From contig NZ_LXGN01000009.1 of the NCBI RefSeq assembly GCF_009372255.1, positions 1 through 47,652 of the forward strand: a stretch of DNA of 47,652 nt, written 5' to 3'. Below, piece after piece: positions 9,484 through 18,475 of the stretch. Position 1 is the stretch's first letter. The number at the start of each line of letters is the position of its first letter. Made by a program: the position numbers and the translations under genes. This stretch comes from Acinetobacter guerrae. Lineage in GTDB: Bacteria; Pseudomonadota; Gammaproteobacteria; Pseudomonadales; Moraxellaceae. The notes below the pieces were generated by a model. The model was not told where the DNA came from. It was given only the letters and a program-made list of their open reading frames with translations, and ran no database searches.

Positions 9484-10427
9484 TTGGATGCTCTCATTTG
9501 ATCAGGAAATGTTGGGGCTTCAAGACGAGGGCCGTCATAATCAGGAATTTCGCCAAAGCGTGCATCATGATTGACCCATTGTTCACGTGCTTCACGTAGT
9601 CCTTCGGTGGTACGCCCCACCAAATTCCACCAAAGCAGAATTGGGGTTTCAAATGGCTTGCCGCCGATTAATAAAATACGATGCCCTTTCGGAATTTCGA
9701 CTTCAATCTGTTCAAGACCTGGCTCTAACACCACCAGATTATCCTGATTTAGCTCATGTCCATTAACCCAGCCATGACCATCTAGCGCCAGAAAACCATA
9801 TTCAAACTCAGGATTTAAAGGAATCAGCGTTTTACTATCTGCTTGCGCGGTCATATCGACACCCACCAGCGGCGTATGTACTGCCACAGGTGAATTTTGT
9901 CCCATAAACTCACCCACCAATACGGTAAATTCAACTTGATCCTGAACGGTTTTTGGTAATTCTGGATAATGGTCAAACTGTGGTGGCATATTGAGTTTGT
10001 CATCAGGCAAGGCTATCCACAACTGTGCTGCATGCATTTTAGTTTCACTATCAGGGGCGACTTCGGTATGCGAAATACCATGCCCCGCAGTCATCAAGTT
10101 GACCTGATACGGGCGGATAAGCTGCTTGGTTCCCAGACTATCGGTATGCATCATGGTACCTTCAATCATCCAAGTGAAGGTTTGTAAACCTGTATGTGGA
10201 TGGGGTCCAACATCTAAACCATCACCTTGTGGGAAGGTCACTGGTCCTGCGTGATCCAAAAAACACCACGCACCAATCATGCGTTTTTGTCGACTTGGTA
10301 AAGCACGTTTGATGACAGTACCTTTACCAATTTCGGCACTCCGAATTTGAAAATCCTGAATAAATTGATTGATATAGCTTTCACAGTCCTGTGAGTCTGA
10401 GATTTCCGTATAATTGGTATTGGTCAT
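9480..10427 (-). CDS. Pirin family protein (cupin metalloprotein)
   Basis: 315 residues. The N-terminal cupin carries the pirin metal-site residues: the paired histidines of GPHPHTGLQTFTWM and the His-x-Glu pair in AGHGISHTEV. The C-terminal cupin (about 190-290) holds the VGRTTEGLREAREQW tail. Pirins bind Fe; some act as quercetin dioxygenases, others as redox-sensing regulators. First gene of a two-gene operon with OsmC (ATGA overlap). A second, distinct pirin gene lies at 25318. Confidence 0.88.
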   Translation of the reverse strand: MTNTNYTEISDSQDCESYINQFIQDFQIRSAEIGKGTVIKRALPSRQKRMIGAWCFLDHAGPVTFPQGDGLDVGPHPHTGLQTFTWMIEGTMMHTDSLGTKQLIRPYQVNLMTAGHGISHTEVAPDSETKMHAAQLWIALPDDKLNMPPQFDHYPELPKTVQDQVEFTVLVGEFMGQNSPVAVHTPLVGVDMTAQADSKTLIPLNPEFEYGFLALDGHGWVNGHELNQDNLVVLEPGLEQIEVEIPKGHRILLIGGKPFETPILLWWNLVGRTTEGLREAREQWVNHDARFGEIPDYDGPRLEAPTFPDQMRASK

Positions 10428-10732
10428 TATCTTTGTCCTAATGTGTGCTTAAATCATATGAATGGCTAGCAAAATTTAGCGCTGCGATTGCTGATCAAAA
10501 TGCTATTCACAACATGGATACGCGTTTAAATCAGAATAACGTGTCTCAGACCATTGTTCTTTTATCATTGCGTAAACAACATATTCTGAAGAAACCTTGC
10601 GCTTGCTTTCATATGTGGCTTATCTTACTCATTATCTTTATATTAACAAAATAAACCCAGCATTCTATGTCCAACTTTAAGACAGTGTAGTGCTATTTTT
10701 AAGACAATCCGTGTCACAGCACACCTCAAAGA
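10428..10732. other. Intergenic region upstream of the pirin gene
   Basis: About 305 bp between the pirin start and the DUF3861 stop codon. It should hold the pirin promoter. I see no convincing gene: a 69-codon frame at 10445-10654 lacks a good ribosome binding site and has no recognisable motif. No strong hairpin or repeat was found. Confidence 0.4.
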
Positions 10733-11035
10733 TTATTTTGACTGTGGAATCTGGCTTTTCATATGTTTCATAAAATCATGAAAATGCGGTGCGAACTCGG
10801 TAAATAACGGATGATTCCGATGTTCTAACATCACCTCACCAAATAGTTTTAGACCGACAGCGAAAGATTGTGTGGTCTGATCATTAAAAAATTCCGCAGT
10901 TTTCAATTTTTCCACAATTTTAAAAATATCATCATGATTGCCTGTATAAAACTCAAGTTTTTCAGCATAAGTTGATACTTCACCTTTCGCATCTTTGAGA
11001 TGCTGAACAGTGACAAAATATTGATGTTGCTTCAT
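10733..11035 (-). CDS. DUF3861 family protein
   Basis: 100-residue soluble protein of unknown function. It shows the typical features of DUF3861: an N-terminal strand segment around QYFVTVQHLKDAKGE, the GNHDDIFKIVEKLK motif, and AVGLKLFGEVMLEHRNHPLF near the C-terminus. It is the last gene of an apparent PadR - Fur-like - DUF3861 operon, 25 bp after the Fur-like stop. Context suggests it is controlled by, or works with, those regulators; nothing more can be read from it. Confidence 0.75.
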   Translation of the reverse strand: MKQHQYFVTVQHLKDAKGEVSTYAEKLEFYTGNHDDIFKIVEKLKTAEFFNDQTTQSFAVGLKLFGEVMLEHRNHPLFTEFAPHFHDFMKHMKSQIPQSK

Positions 11036-11060
11036 AAATAAATTCCTACTCTATTTTAAA

Positions 11061-11453
11061 TTAAGCACTTTCTTGAATCTCAAGTTGCATTAAGTTCACT
11101 TGAAATTGCTGAAAAACTGCTTGTAAGGATTGTAAAAACTGCGCTTGTTGAGTACTTGATAATGCTGAACATTGAATATGAAGTACCTGTTTTTTGCTCT
11201 GATCTGGCAGATTAAATTTTGCCTCTGCACGGTGAAATTGATAACTTGCAATTAAACCTGCATCCACCAAATCACTGACGACGCGATAAATTGTTGCCAG
11301 ACTGAGTTGCTGATGCTGCACATGCAATTTCTGATAAATCTGTTTGATGGTTAAATCATCGCCTTGCTGTTCAAGTAATTTCAACACAGCCATTCTTGAA
11401 TGTGTGACTCTTAAGCCAGCCTGCTTAAGTCGGTATTGTACGTCTAACACCAT
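11061..11453 (-). CDS. Fur-family-like regulator lacking the usual metal ligands
   Basis: 130 residues from the ATG at 11453, chosen because GGAGG sits 5 bp upstream. An earlier start at 11510 would add residues from inside the padR frame. The winged-helix half is clear: RLKQAGLRVTHSRMAVLKLLE, LTIKQIYQKLHVQHQQLSLATIYRVVSDLVDAGLI. The C-terminal half is short and odd: the region where Fur/Zur/PerR carry a His-rich stretch and a CxxC zinc site reads KKQVLHIQCSALSSTQQAQF, with one Cys and one His. Metal sensing is therefore doubtful. Second gene of the padR operon. Confidence 0.8.
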   Translation of the reverse strand: MVLDVQYRLKQAGLRVTHSRMAVLKLLEQQGDDLTIKQIYQKLHVQHQQLSLATIYRVVSDLVDAGLIASYQFHRAEAKFNLPDQSKKQVLHIQCSALSSTQQAQFLQSLQAVFQQFQVNLMQLEIQESA

Positions 11454-11463
11454 TATCCCTCCG

Positions 11464-11988
11464 CTATAAACGACTAATCTCAACAGCTGCCTGATCAATC
11501 TTTTCAGCAATTTGATGAATCTGTTCTAGCTTTAAATCGGCAGTATTCAGTTTAAGTCGCAAAGCCGTTTTCAGATTTTCCATCGCGCGGTGTATATCTA
11601 TCAATTGGTCATTGCTATGAATCTCGCGGCGAAGGCGCAGCTTTTCCAACAGTGCAGTCAACAAGTCCTGTTGTTGCTTTAAATATGCTTCGCCTTCTTC
11701 TGTTACTTGATATTGTTTACGCTCAGCATCGAGCAATGAAATCAGATGCATTTCTTCCAGATTGGTCAATGTTGGATAAATGGTGCCAGCACTGGGACTA
11801 TAATCCCCTCCAACTAAATCACTAATTTCTTTAATAATTTCATACCCATGTTTTGGGTTTTGTTGGATCAAATGAAGAACTAAAAGTTTCATTCGACCCG
11901 ATTCAAATAAACGCCCACGACGACCTGAACGTTGAGACATTTCAGAAGCTGGAGCATGCTCAAAATAATGATCGCTTGCATGTTTCAT
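11464..11988 (-). CDS. PadR-family regulator, YqjI-like
   Basis: 174 residues from the ATG at 11988, which is preceded by GAGAAA. The alternative ATG at 12021 would put a palindromic operator right against the start. A short N-terminal extension with three histidines (MKHASDHYFEHAP) leads into GRRGRLFESGRMKLLVLHLI, then the PadR winged helix HGYEIIKEISDLVGGDYSPS, AGTIYPTLTNLEE, and a C-terminal dimerisation helix. This closely parallels E. coli YqjI, a Ni/Fe-responsive PadR repressor, although the His/Cys-rich metal tail is much shorter here. It heads an operon with the Fur-like gene, 10 bp apart. Metal response is an inference. Confidence 0.85.
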   Translation of the reverse strand: MKHASDHYFEHAPASEMSQRSGRRGRLFESGRMKLLVLHLIQQNPKHGYEIIKEISDLVGGDYSPSAGTIYPTLTNLEEMHLISLLDAERKQYQVTEEGEAYLKQQQDLLTALLEKLRLRREIHSNDQLIDIHRAMENLKTALRLKLNTADLKLEQIHQIAEKIDQAAVEISRL

Positions 11989-12024
11989 ACTTATTTTTCT
12001 CAAATTGATTAATTTATGCATATT

Positions 12025-12046
12025 AAGATATATCTTTTAATATCTT
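12025..12046. promoter_or_regulatory. Candidate PadR operator upstream of padR
   Basis: A perfect 12-bp palindrome AAGATATATCTT (12025-12036) is followed by a second half-site, ATATCTT (12040-12046), repeating the same motif at 12030-12036. It lies 37 bp upstream of the chosen padR start, where a PadR autoregulatory site is normally found. Binding is inferred. Confidence 0.5.
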
Positions 12047-12365
12047 AAAACAATATTTTTATTTCTATATGAATTTAATATTTTGATAAATATTGTTTTT
12101 TAATAAAAAAGGCAAGGAATAAAGCATTACTTAAAGGGATTTTTCTGCTAAGAAAACTTATCAAAATAGGTAAATTACATGGATGAATGAGCTATTCGGA
12201 ACAAAAAGATAAACTTGATTGCATGTAAGATCATTTTTTGAAGTCACATAAAGATCATAAAAATGGGTTCAATCTTTCCTATTTTTAGATTAAATTGAAT
12301 GCCCAAAATTCTTGATTAGATTTATTTAATCAAATCCACTGTTTTCTCCTGAATCGCTAAGCACT
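12047..12365. other. Intergenic region between padR and the cptA-like gene
   Basis: About 320 bp of very AT-rich DNA separating divergent genes. Apart from the padR operator at its left edge I see no gene, strong hairpin or repeat. The promoter for the downstream phosphoethanolamine transferase gene presumably lies here. Confidence 0.35.
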
Positions 12366-13981
12366 ATGATGACTCACCGAAATCTGTTCGTTCTATTCTT
12401 GGTGCTTGCCCCAGCTTTGGTCACGGGGGGCATCCTGTGTATTGCAGGAAATGCTTCTGATGGTATACGACTGGGTTTGTTGTCATTACCAGGTTCATGG
12501 CTGATGTATTTAGGTATTTCGCGCCCCGTACTCTACTGGAAAGTGGCTGCGATTGTTTGGTGGAGTATTTTTCTGGGCGATGCATGCATACGCTCACTCA
12601 GTTGGTTTATTTATCAAAGTGATACCGATGCCTATTTCATTGTACAGGCAATTGCCAATACCACACGGCAAGAAACCATTGAATTTTTTCAGTTCCATGC
12701 TAGGTCACTCGTACTATCAGCGCTAATATTTTTCTTCGGTTTGACAGCCTATTTCTGGTTCTGTTTCGGACAACCTATTCATAAGTTATGGTCACAGTTG
12801 TTTCAGGTTAAACTTAACCGCTATTTCTGCTCATTTTTAGGTGTTCTGACTTTAGCGAGCTATCTCATCGAACCTTCTCGCGCACAGCATCCTGTGGTGT
12901 ATTGGTCAGATTATTATTCTAAAATTCAAAATTTTAAAAGCCAGATTTCGACACACAAACAACTTCATCATGTATGGTTAGATACCGCGCAACATAATCT
13001 GATCCTCGATCCACAACAACTGCTATCACAAACACATACATTAATGATCACAGACAGTGTGACCAGTAAAAATTTTGGCGTATGTGGCTACCCACGGAAC
13101 ACCACCCCAGAGCTTGAGAAATACAGCGCGTCATTTAAAATTTTCTGTAATGCATTTTCACCTGCTGCATCTACGATCGGTGCTCTCAAGATGAAACTCA
13201 CAGAGCAACGCAGGTCGAGCAGCCAAACTACTCTACTGAAAGTTTGTTGGCATATGCCAAAGTGGCAGGATTTAAGGTGTACTGGATCAGTAACCAAAAT
13301 GATAGCTATATTTCTTCATTATTTGGTTCATTCGTTGATGAACAAATCTATACCAATCATCGTTCAGGTCGAAGCAGCACATCCTTCGATGAAAATCTGT
13401 TACCAGTCTATCAGGAGATCTTGAAACGCCCTGAAGCTAAAAAGCTGATTATTGTACATATGATTGGGGCACATCCCAATTATCAACTGCGTTACCCTGA
13501 GCAGTTTAATCGTTTTTCATCAGACACATCAGATGTCGTTGAAACTCAACTTGAACAGAAAAATATTGGTATGCTCGTACAACAGCAGCGTAATTATTAT
13601 GACAACAATATTTTGTATGAGGACTGGCTATTAAAGCGCTTCTTTCAAAGCTTACAAAAAAATGATCACGCAGAGCGGCGCTCCTTTGTATTTGTCTCAG
13701 ATCATGGCAATGAGGTTGGTCATGAAATTAACTTTGCTGGACACAGTCCTAATACTCAGGCTGGCTATCAAGTTCCACTGGTTGTATGGTATGACGGCAT
13801 TCAGGATACTGGGGTTAATTTGGACAAACAAATTAATACCGCAGATCTGGATACATTAATGATGGAACTGATGGGACTACATGAACGTAATGAGACATCC
13901 CACAGCTCTCTTTTATGTCACAATTATCTATTCAAACCTTCATCCAGTTGGCCGTACTGGAAGCCTGTACCTACCTCTTAA
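12366..13981 (+). pseudogene. CptA-like phosphoethanolamine transferase, frameshifted
   Basis: Inner-membrane enzyme of the alkaline-phosphatase superfamily that would add phosphoethanolamine to the LPS core or lipid A. The N-terminal part (352-codon frame, to 13424) has about five membrane segments and the periplasmic entry GYPRNTTPELEKY, with the presumed nucleophile Thr in AASTIGAL. The rest continues in another frame from about 13202: KKLIIVHMIGAHPNYQLRYP, then the metal motif SDHGNEVGHEINFAGHS, ending at 13981. The two frames join perfectly if one base (likely a G, giving GAGGCAACG) is restored near 13203-13206, yielding about 538 residues. The segment order matches E. coli CptA; an Asp replaces the usual metal-site Glu (ITDSVT). 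Real inactivation or a sequencing error. Confidence 0.8.
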
Positions 13982-14002
13982 AAGATTAAAATTGATTGCA
14001 AT

Positions 14003-14033
14003 AAAAAAGAGCGCTTGGAACGCGCTCTTTTTT
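14003..14033. terminator. Bidirectional intrinsic terminator
   Basis: A 12-bp perfect stem (AAAAAAGAGCGC / GCGCTCTTTTTT) with a 7-nt loop, 21 bp after the cptA-like stop. It is flanked by A/T runs suited to both strands, and serves the cptA-like gene and possibly the oppositely oriented guaA. Confidence 0.85.
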
Positions 14034-14195
14034 GAAATCCCCTACTGCCGCGAGCACAGCGCTTGGCGTAATTCAGGCAAGAAGCTTCGCTTCGTTTAAA
14101 GCGGTGCTTTAAACTCGCTCATGCTTGAAATCCCTCTGCCGCGAGCACAGCGCTTGGCGTAATTCAGCCAAGAAGCTTCGCTTCTTGAAATCCCT
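14032..14195. repeat. Tandem intergenic repeat with hairpins
   Basis: Two near-identical 48-nt cores (14046-14093 and 14137-14184, offset 91 bp, single difference AGGCAAG versus AGCCAAG) each contain GCCGCGAGCACAGCGC and a GAAGC-TTC-GCTTC mini-hairpin. Each unit is preceded by TTGAAATCCC, and a third partial TTGAAATCCC copy (14185-14194) stops 4 bp before the guaA stop codon. Between the cores lies a 9-bp hairpin GTTTAAAGC-GGT-GCTTTAAAC (14094-14114). It looks like a dispersed intergenic repeat, locally duplicated. Confidence 0.8.
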
Positions 14196-14198
14196 GAA

Positions 14199-15767
14199 TT
14201 ACTCCCATTCAATTGTTGCAGGTGGTTTAGATGAAACATCATATACCACACGGGAAACATCTTTAATTTCGTTCATGATACGAGTTGAGATTTTATCAAC
14301 CAAATCATAAGGAAGATGAGCAAAACGAGCTGTCATAAAGTCAACAGTTTCAACCGCACGAAGAGCAATGACCCATGCATAACGGCGACCATCACCAACC
14401 ACACCCACTGATTTTACAGGCTGGAACACGGCAAAGGCTTGCGCAGTTTTGTCATACCAACCACTAGAACGAAGCTCCTGCATAAAGATGTCATCTGCCA
14501 GACGCAGAATATCAGCATATTCTTTTTTCACTTCACCCAAAATCCGCACGCCCAAACCAGGACCTGGGAATGGATGACGATAAATCATGCTATGTGGTAA
14601 GCCAAGCGTCGTACCTAGCTTACGCACTTCGTCTTTAAACAAGTCACGTAATGGTTCGACCAAATCAAATGCCAAATCTTCTGGTAAACCGCCTACGTTA
14701 TGATGAGATTTAATCACATGCGCTTTGCCTTGTTTGCTGGCAGCAGATTCAATCACGTCAGGATAAATTGTTCCTTGTGCAAGAAATTTTACGCCATCAA
14801 GTTTACGGGCTTCCTCTGCAAAAACTTCGATAAATTCACGACCAATGATTTTACGTTTTTTCTCAGGATCAACTTCACCAACAAGCGCAGTTAAGAAACG
14901 CTCTTCTGCAGCTGCGCGAATAACACGTATGCCCATGTTATCTGCAAACATTTGCATCACTTGGTCGCCTTCATTTAAACGAAGTAACCCGTTATCTACA
15001 AATACACACGTTAATTGATCGCCAATGGCTTTATGCAAGAGCGCAGCAACGACAGATGAATCTACACCACCAGATAAACCAAGTAATACTTTTTCATCAC
15101 CAATTTGCTGACGTAATTGTTCTACACGTAAATCGATAATGTGTTCTGGTGTCCAAAGACCACCACAACCACAAATTTTATGAACAAAGTTAGAAAGTAA
15201 TTCTGCACCTTTTGCCGTATGCGTGACTTCAGGATGGAACTGAACACCATAAAAACGGCGGGTTTCATCCGATGCTGCCGCATATGGACAGCTTGGTGTA
15301 CTCGCTGTGGTATGAAAACCTTCTGGTAAACGTCCAACTTTGTCACCATGACTCATCCAGACATGCAGTTGATCTTCACGATCCTGCAAATTACCAATCA
15401 GTTGATCACGTTGTTGAATATCAACTTCTGCATAGCCAAACTCATGCACAGTGCCCGGCTCAACTTTACCGCCCAACTGCTCAGACATGGTTTGAAAACC
15501 ATAACAAATTCCCAATACAGGAACGCCCAGTTCGAACACCACTTGTGGCGCACGTGGACTACCCTCTTCATGAACACTTTCAGGACCACCTGACAAAATC
15601 ACGCCATTTGGATTAAAAGCACGGATGTCTTCTTCAGACATATCAAAAGCATACATTTCAGAATATACACCTGCTTCACGCACACGGCGTGCAATCAGCT
15701 GGCTGTATTGAGAGCCGAAATCTAGAATCAAGATACGATCATCAGTAATGTGGGTATTGGTTGTCAT
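14199..15767 (-). CDS. guaA: GMP synthase (glutamine-hydrolysing)
   Basis: Last step of GMP synthesis: XMP + glutamine + ATP to GMP, cytoplasmic. The 522-residue protein starts at ATG 15767 ([10 protein letters not shown]), the usual N-terminus; six upstream residues in the open frame are discarded. The class I amidotransferase domain (1-200) has the nucleophile C88 in GICYGFQ and the His-Glu pair in FHPEVTHT. The ATP pyrophosphatase domain has the P-loop-like [14 protein letters not shown]. The C-terminal dimerisation domain ends in KPPATIEWE, the conserved terminus. Complete, with all key motifs. Confidence 0.97.
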   Translation of the reverse strand: MTTNTHITDDRILILDFGSQYSQLIARRVREAGVYSEMYAFDMSEEDIRAFNPNGVILSGGPESVHEEGSPRAPQVVFELGVPVLGICYGFQTMSEQLGGKVEPGTVHEFGYAEVDIQQRDQLIGNLQDREDQLHVWMSHGDKVGRLPEGFHTTASTPSCPYAAASDETRRFYGVQFHPEVTHTAKGAELLSNFVHKICGCGGLWTPEHIIDLRVEQLRQQIGDEKVLLGLSGGVDSSVVAALLHKAIGDQLTCVFVDNGLLRLNEGDQVMQMFADNMGIRVIRAAAEERFLTALVGEVDPEKKRKIIGREFIEVFAEEARKLDGVKFLAQGTIYPDVIESAASKQGKAHVIKSHHNVGGLPEDLAFDLVEPLRDLFKDEVRKLGTTLGLPHSMIYRHPFPGPGLGVRILGEVKKEYADILRLADDIFMQELRSSGWYDKTAQAFAVFQPVKSVGVVGDGRRYAWVIALRAVETVDFMTARFAHLPYDLVDKISTRIMNEIKDVSRVVYDVSSKPPATIEWE

Positions 15768-15872
15768 GATTACGCAACTATGCAAGGCAACGAGAGAAGC
15801 GCAAAATTATAGCATTTTTCATAATGTCGCGCACGTTCTTTCAGTTGACACAAACTTGTGGAAAAACAGTAT

Positions 15873-15895
15873 AAAAAAGGCACTGAATCAGTGCC
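15873..15895 (-). terminator. Intrinsic terminator of the ygiW-like gene
   Basis: Stem GGCACTG / CAGTGCC with a 3-nt loop (15879-15895), followed on the minus strand by six T (15873-15878), only 7 bp past the stop codon at 15902. Confidence 0.8.
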
Positions 15896-15901
15896 CTTGT
15901 T

Positions 15902-16270
15902 TTAGTGGTGAATTTTCTCGATTTTCACGACCTCAATATCGGTCGGCTTATAACGATGGGTATCAACTTCGCCCACCAATCGCACGTGATCACCCACTTT
16001 TAAATCTGCTGTACGCCAAATATCATCATCAATTTCAAGACTTATCGTGCCAGAGTTATCTTTAAACTCATAATGATCACTTTTAATGTGTTTGGTAATT
16101 TGACCTGTCAATGTTACGCCCGTTTCATCTTTCATTTTTGCTACTTGCTGAACAGTCGCAATATTTTTTGCAGCTTCCTGAATAATCACATGATCATCTT
16201 TGCCTGCAAATGCATTGGAAGATAAAACAACGGCCGTTAGCATTGAAACTCTAAATATTAATTTTTTCAT
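15902..16270 (-). CDS. YgiW/YdeI-type periplasmic OB-fold stress protein
   Basis: 122 residues with a cleavable signal peptide (MKKLIFRVSMLTAVVLSSNAFA, cleaved after about residue 22) and a single bacterial OB-fold domain: ETGVTLTGQITKHIKSDHYEF, then DNSGTISLEIDDDIW and VRLVGEVDTHRYKPTDIEV. The family includes YgiW and YdeI of enterobacteria, linked to cationic peptide, peroxide and metal stress tolerance. It is single with its own terminator. The exact ligand is unknown. Confidence 0.88.
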   Translation of the reverse strand: MKKLIFRVSMLTAVVLSSNAFAGKDDHVIIQEAAKNIATVQQVAKMKDETGVTLTGQITKHIKSDHYEFKDNSGTISLEIDDDIWRTADLKVGDHVRLVGEVDTHRYKPTDIEVVKIEKIHH

Positions 16271-16388
16271 TATTCTCTCTAAGAAATTTAAACATCTTCA
16301 AAGTTATCTAAACAGAAAGAGAAAAAGATGTCGGCTAGAGTTTTGTAATATAAGGTAAAAGTTAATTTACCCTATATGTCTGAATAAT

Positions 16389-16811
16389 TTATTTTTCAAT
16401 CGCTGCATCTAGACTAAATTTGCCTGCACCATGTAACATCAGGAAGAATAAGCCTCCCGCCATAGTTAAGTTTTTCATAAAATTAATGGCTTGAGATTGG
16501 TCTGAACCTTCATGGAAAATCAGTGCAGTAATAATACTAAAAACGCCAAGTCCCAATGCCGCTAAACGAGCCTGAAAACCAAATAAAAGCGCTAACCCAC
16601 CGCCGAATTCAACCAAAATTGTTAAAGGTAATAGTCCACCTGGCACACCCATCGATTCCATATAACCAACAGTTGCCGAATACGCTGTAATTTTTCCCCA
16701 ACCTGCAACTATAAAAATATATGCCATGAGGATTCGTGCGATCAGCGATATAACAGAATCCGCACCAGATTGAGTGACGATGTTTTTTACGACTACATTT
16801 GGATTAAACAT
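16389..16811 (-). CDS. DoxX family membrane protein
   Basis: 140 residues and four predicted membrane helices. DoxX signatures are visible: ILMAYIFIVAGWGKI at the first helix, GGLLPLTILVEFGGGLALLFGF in the middle, and FMKNLTMAGGLFFLMLHGAG at the end. Members are small inner-membrane proteins of poorly defined redox-related function. The gene has a 118-bp gap to the ygiW-like gene and is probably transcribed alone. Confidence 0.85.
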   Translation of the reverse strand: MFNPNVVVKNIVTQSGADSVISLIARILMAYIFIVAGWGKITAYSATVGYMESMGVPGGLLPLTILVEFGGGLALLFGFQARLAALGLGVFSIITALIFHEGSDQSQAINFMKNLTMAGGLFFLMLHGAGKFSLDAAIEK

Positions 16812-17016
16812 AACACTTGCCCTTTTCGATTAATTTCAAATTATGTTGTTTTGATAAAGCCATCATAGGCTTGTTTGTTTTTGCAATAAATATTCATTTT
16901 TTAGACGTATCGTTCCAAATAAAAGACAATAAAAGATGTAACTTTTTACCTATTGATACTGACTTTCAGGCAAGGCGCTGCTAGGATTTGATCACAATTT
17001 TGCGCTGTAGCCTGTC

Positions 17017-17670
17017 ATGGAACTTATTGATTTTATTTTGCACGTTGATGATCACCTTCTTGAGTTTATTCGCAATTATGGCGTATGGATATATGCAATT
17101 TTGTTTCTGATTATTTTTGTGGAAACAGGATTGGTGGTGATGCCGTTCTTACCTGGCGACAGTTTACTGTTTGCAGCAGGTGCATTGGCAGCATCTACTG
17201 GTGCAATGGATCCATGGGTTCTGGGCATTCTTTTATTTATTGCAGCAGTATTGGGTGATACGCTAAATTATCATATTGGTCGTTTTATAGGGCCGCGTGT
17301 ATTTGAAATTAATTCGCGTTTTATTAATAAGGCACATCTGACTAAAACTCATGCGTTTTTTGAGCGTCATGGTGGTAAAACCATCATTTTTGCCCGATTT
17401 ATTCCCTTTGCACGCACTTTTGCTCCGTTTGTAGCAGGTGCTGGCAGTATGAATTATAAGTTTTTCCTCACTTATAATTTGATTGGGGCATTTTGTTGGG
17501 TGGCTTCTTTTATTACGTTAGGCTATTTGTTTGGGAATATGCCAATGGTCAAAGATAATTTTACCCATCTCATTTTTGGCATCATTATTTTAAGCGTATT
17601 ACCTGGCGTTATTGCTTTCATTCGCCAAAAATTATCGAATAAACGCCACGTTCTCAATCCCAAAAAGTAA
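17017..17670 (+). CDS. DedA family membrane protein (VTT domain)
   Basis: 217 residues with the VTT/SNARE-associated fold of DedA proteins: the motif FVETGLVVMPFLPGDSLLF near residue 35-55, GDTLNYHIGRFIG about 90, and the re-entrant FARFIPFARTFAPFVAGAGSM at about 125-146 with the essential arginines. DedA proteins are implicated in lipid-carrier (undecaprenyl phosphate) flipping and membrane homeostasis. It converges on the LysE gene with 2 bp between stop codons. Confidence 0.9.
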   Translation: MELIDFILHVDDHLLEFIRNYGVWIYAILFLIIFVETGLVVMPFLPGDSLLFAAGALAASTGAMDPWVLGILLFIAAVLGDTLNYHIGRFIGPRVFEINSRFINKAHLTKTHAFFERHGGKTIIFARFIPFARTFAPFVAGAGSMNYKFFLTYNLIGAFCWVASFITLGYLFGNMPMVKDNFTHLIFGIIILSVLPGVIAFIRQKLSNKRHVLNPKK

Positions 17671-17672
17671 AA

Positions 17673-18263
17673 TTAAAAGAATCGAAAAATCACGGGTAAC
17701 ATACATAATAACAGCAACATTGCCGATCCTTTATATAAACGATCGGCTTGTAAACCTTTAATATTTCCTGCCAATAGAGCACGACCAAAAACCATCCAGA
17801 ACCATGCGGCAGGAAATAGAATTAGACTAAATACCCCTAAAACTAAAATTGCACTTTCAAGCGAATCCCATGTTTCAGGTGGAAAAATTCCCGCTGCAAA
17901 CAAAAGCGCTTTAGGATTTTTTAATGTTGAAAAAAAGATCTGTTTGGGACGAATCGTTTTATGACTTTGACTATATTTCTGTAAATGTGAACTTTTCCAT
18001 AATTTGAAAGCCAACCAAATCACATATAAAGCACTGACCAGATGCAAAATTGGAGTCAGGGCTGGCCAAATCGGTTGCCCTAAATGAATTAATAATGCCC
18101 AAATCGCAATACCATACAGATAGCCTAACCATTCCGCTGGAATAAAAGAAACGGTTTTTGTAATTCCCTGATGATGAGCAGCACTGGCAAACAACGCGTT
18201 GGTTGGACCAGGAATAAGAAGCACTGCAAGCATCGCCAATACAAAAAACCAGCTTTCAATCAT
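17673..18263 (-). CDS. LysE/RhtB family amino-acid exporter
   Basis: 196 residues, about six predicted membrane helices. The hallmark N-terminal helix motif is present as LLIPGPTNALFASAAHHQG, where the PGP signature is typical of LysE/RhtB. A second region, STLKNPKALLFAAGIFP, matches the conserved NPKA motif. The substrate is not predictable. The stop codons of this gene and the convergent DedA gene nearly touch. Confidence 0.88.
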   Translation of the reverse strand: MIESWFFVLAMLAVLLIPGPTNALFASAAHHQGITKTVSFIPAEWLGYLYGIAIWALLIHLGQPIWPALTPILHLVSALYVIWLAFKLWKSSHLQKYSQSHKTIRPKQIFFSTLKNPKALLFAAGIFPPETWDSLESAILVLGVFSLILFPAAWFWMVFGRALLAGNIKGLQADRLYKGSAMLLLLCMLPVIFRFF

Positions 18264-18429
18264 AGAACATCCATCTTAAGGAAGGTGGGCACACCTTATA
18301 TGAAATTGAATTTAACTGACAAGTTTTATTGACCGTTGACTTTTTGAATTGATTTAAAAATATCGATAATAAACAAATAATTATATGATTTAAGATAACT
18401 TTTTATGAAACATTTTGACAAAAACTTAT

Positions 18430-18465
18430 TGAGTCCTGAACGCAAAAAATGTGTAACAGGACTCA
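18430..18465. terminator. Hairpin downstream of the lipoprotein gene
   Basis: Inverted repeat TGAGTCCTG / CAGGACTCA separated by 18 nt, 10 bp past the minus-strand lipoprotein stop codon. The T-run is better on the plus side, so direction is uncertain. Confidence 0.45.
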
Positions 18466-18475
18466 TTTTTTGATT

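Noticed and set aside
10445..10654. 69-codon open frame upstream of the pirin gene
   Set aside because: No good ribosome binding site, no recognisable motif, and it overlaps the expected pirin promoter region.
11989..12021. Longer start for the PadR gene
   Set aside because: It would place the palindromic operator immediately against the start codon with no room for a ribosome binding site; the ATG at 11988 has GAGA upstream.
15272..15616. Plus-strand open frames inside guaA
   Set aside because: They are antisense shadows of the guaA reading frame; no start signal or motif.
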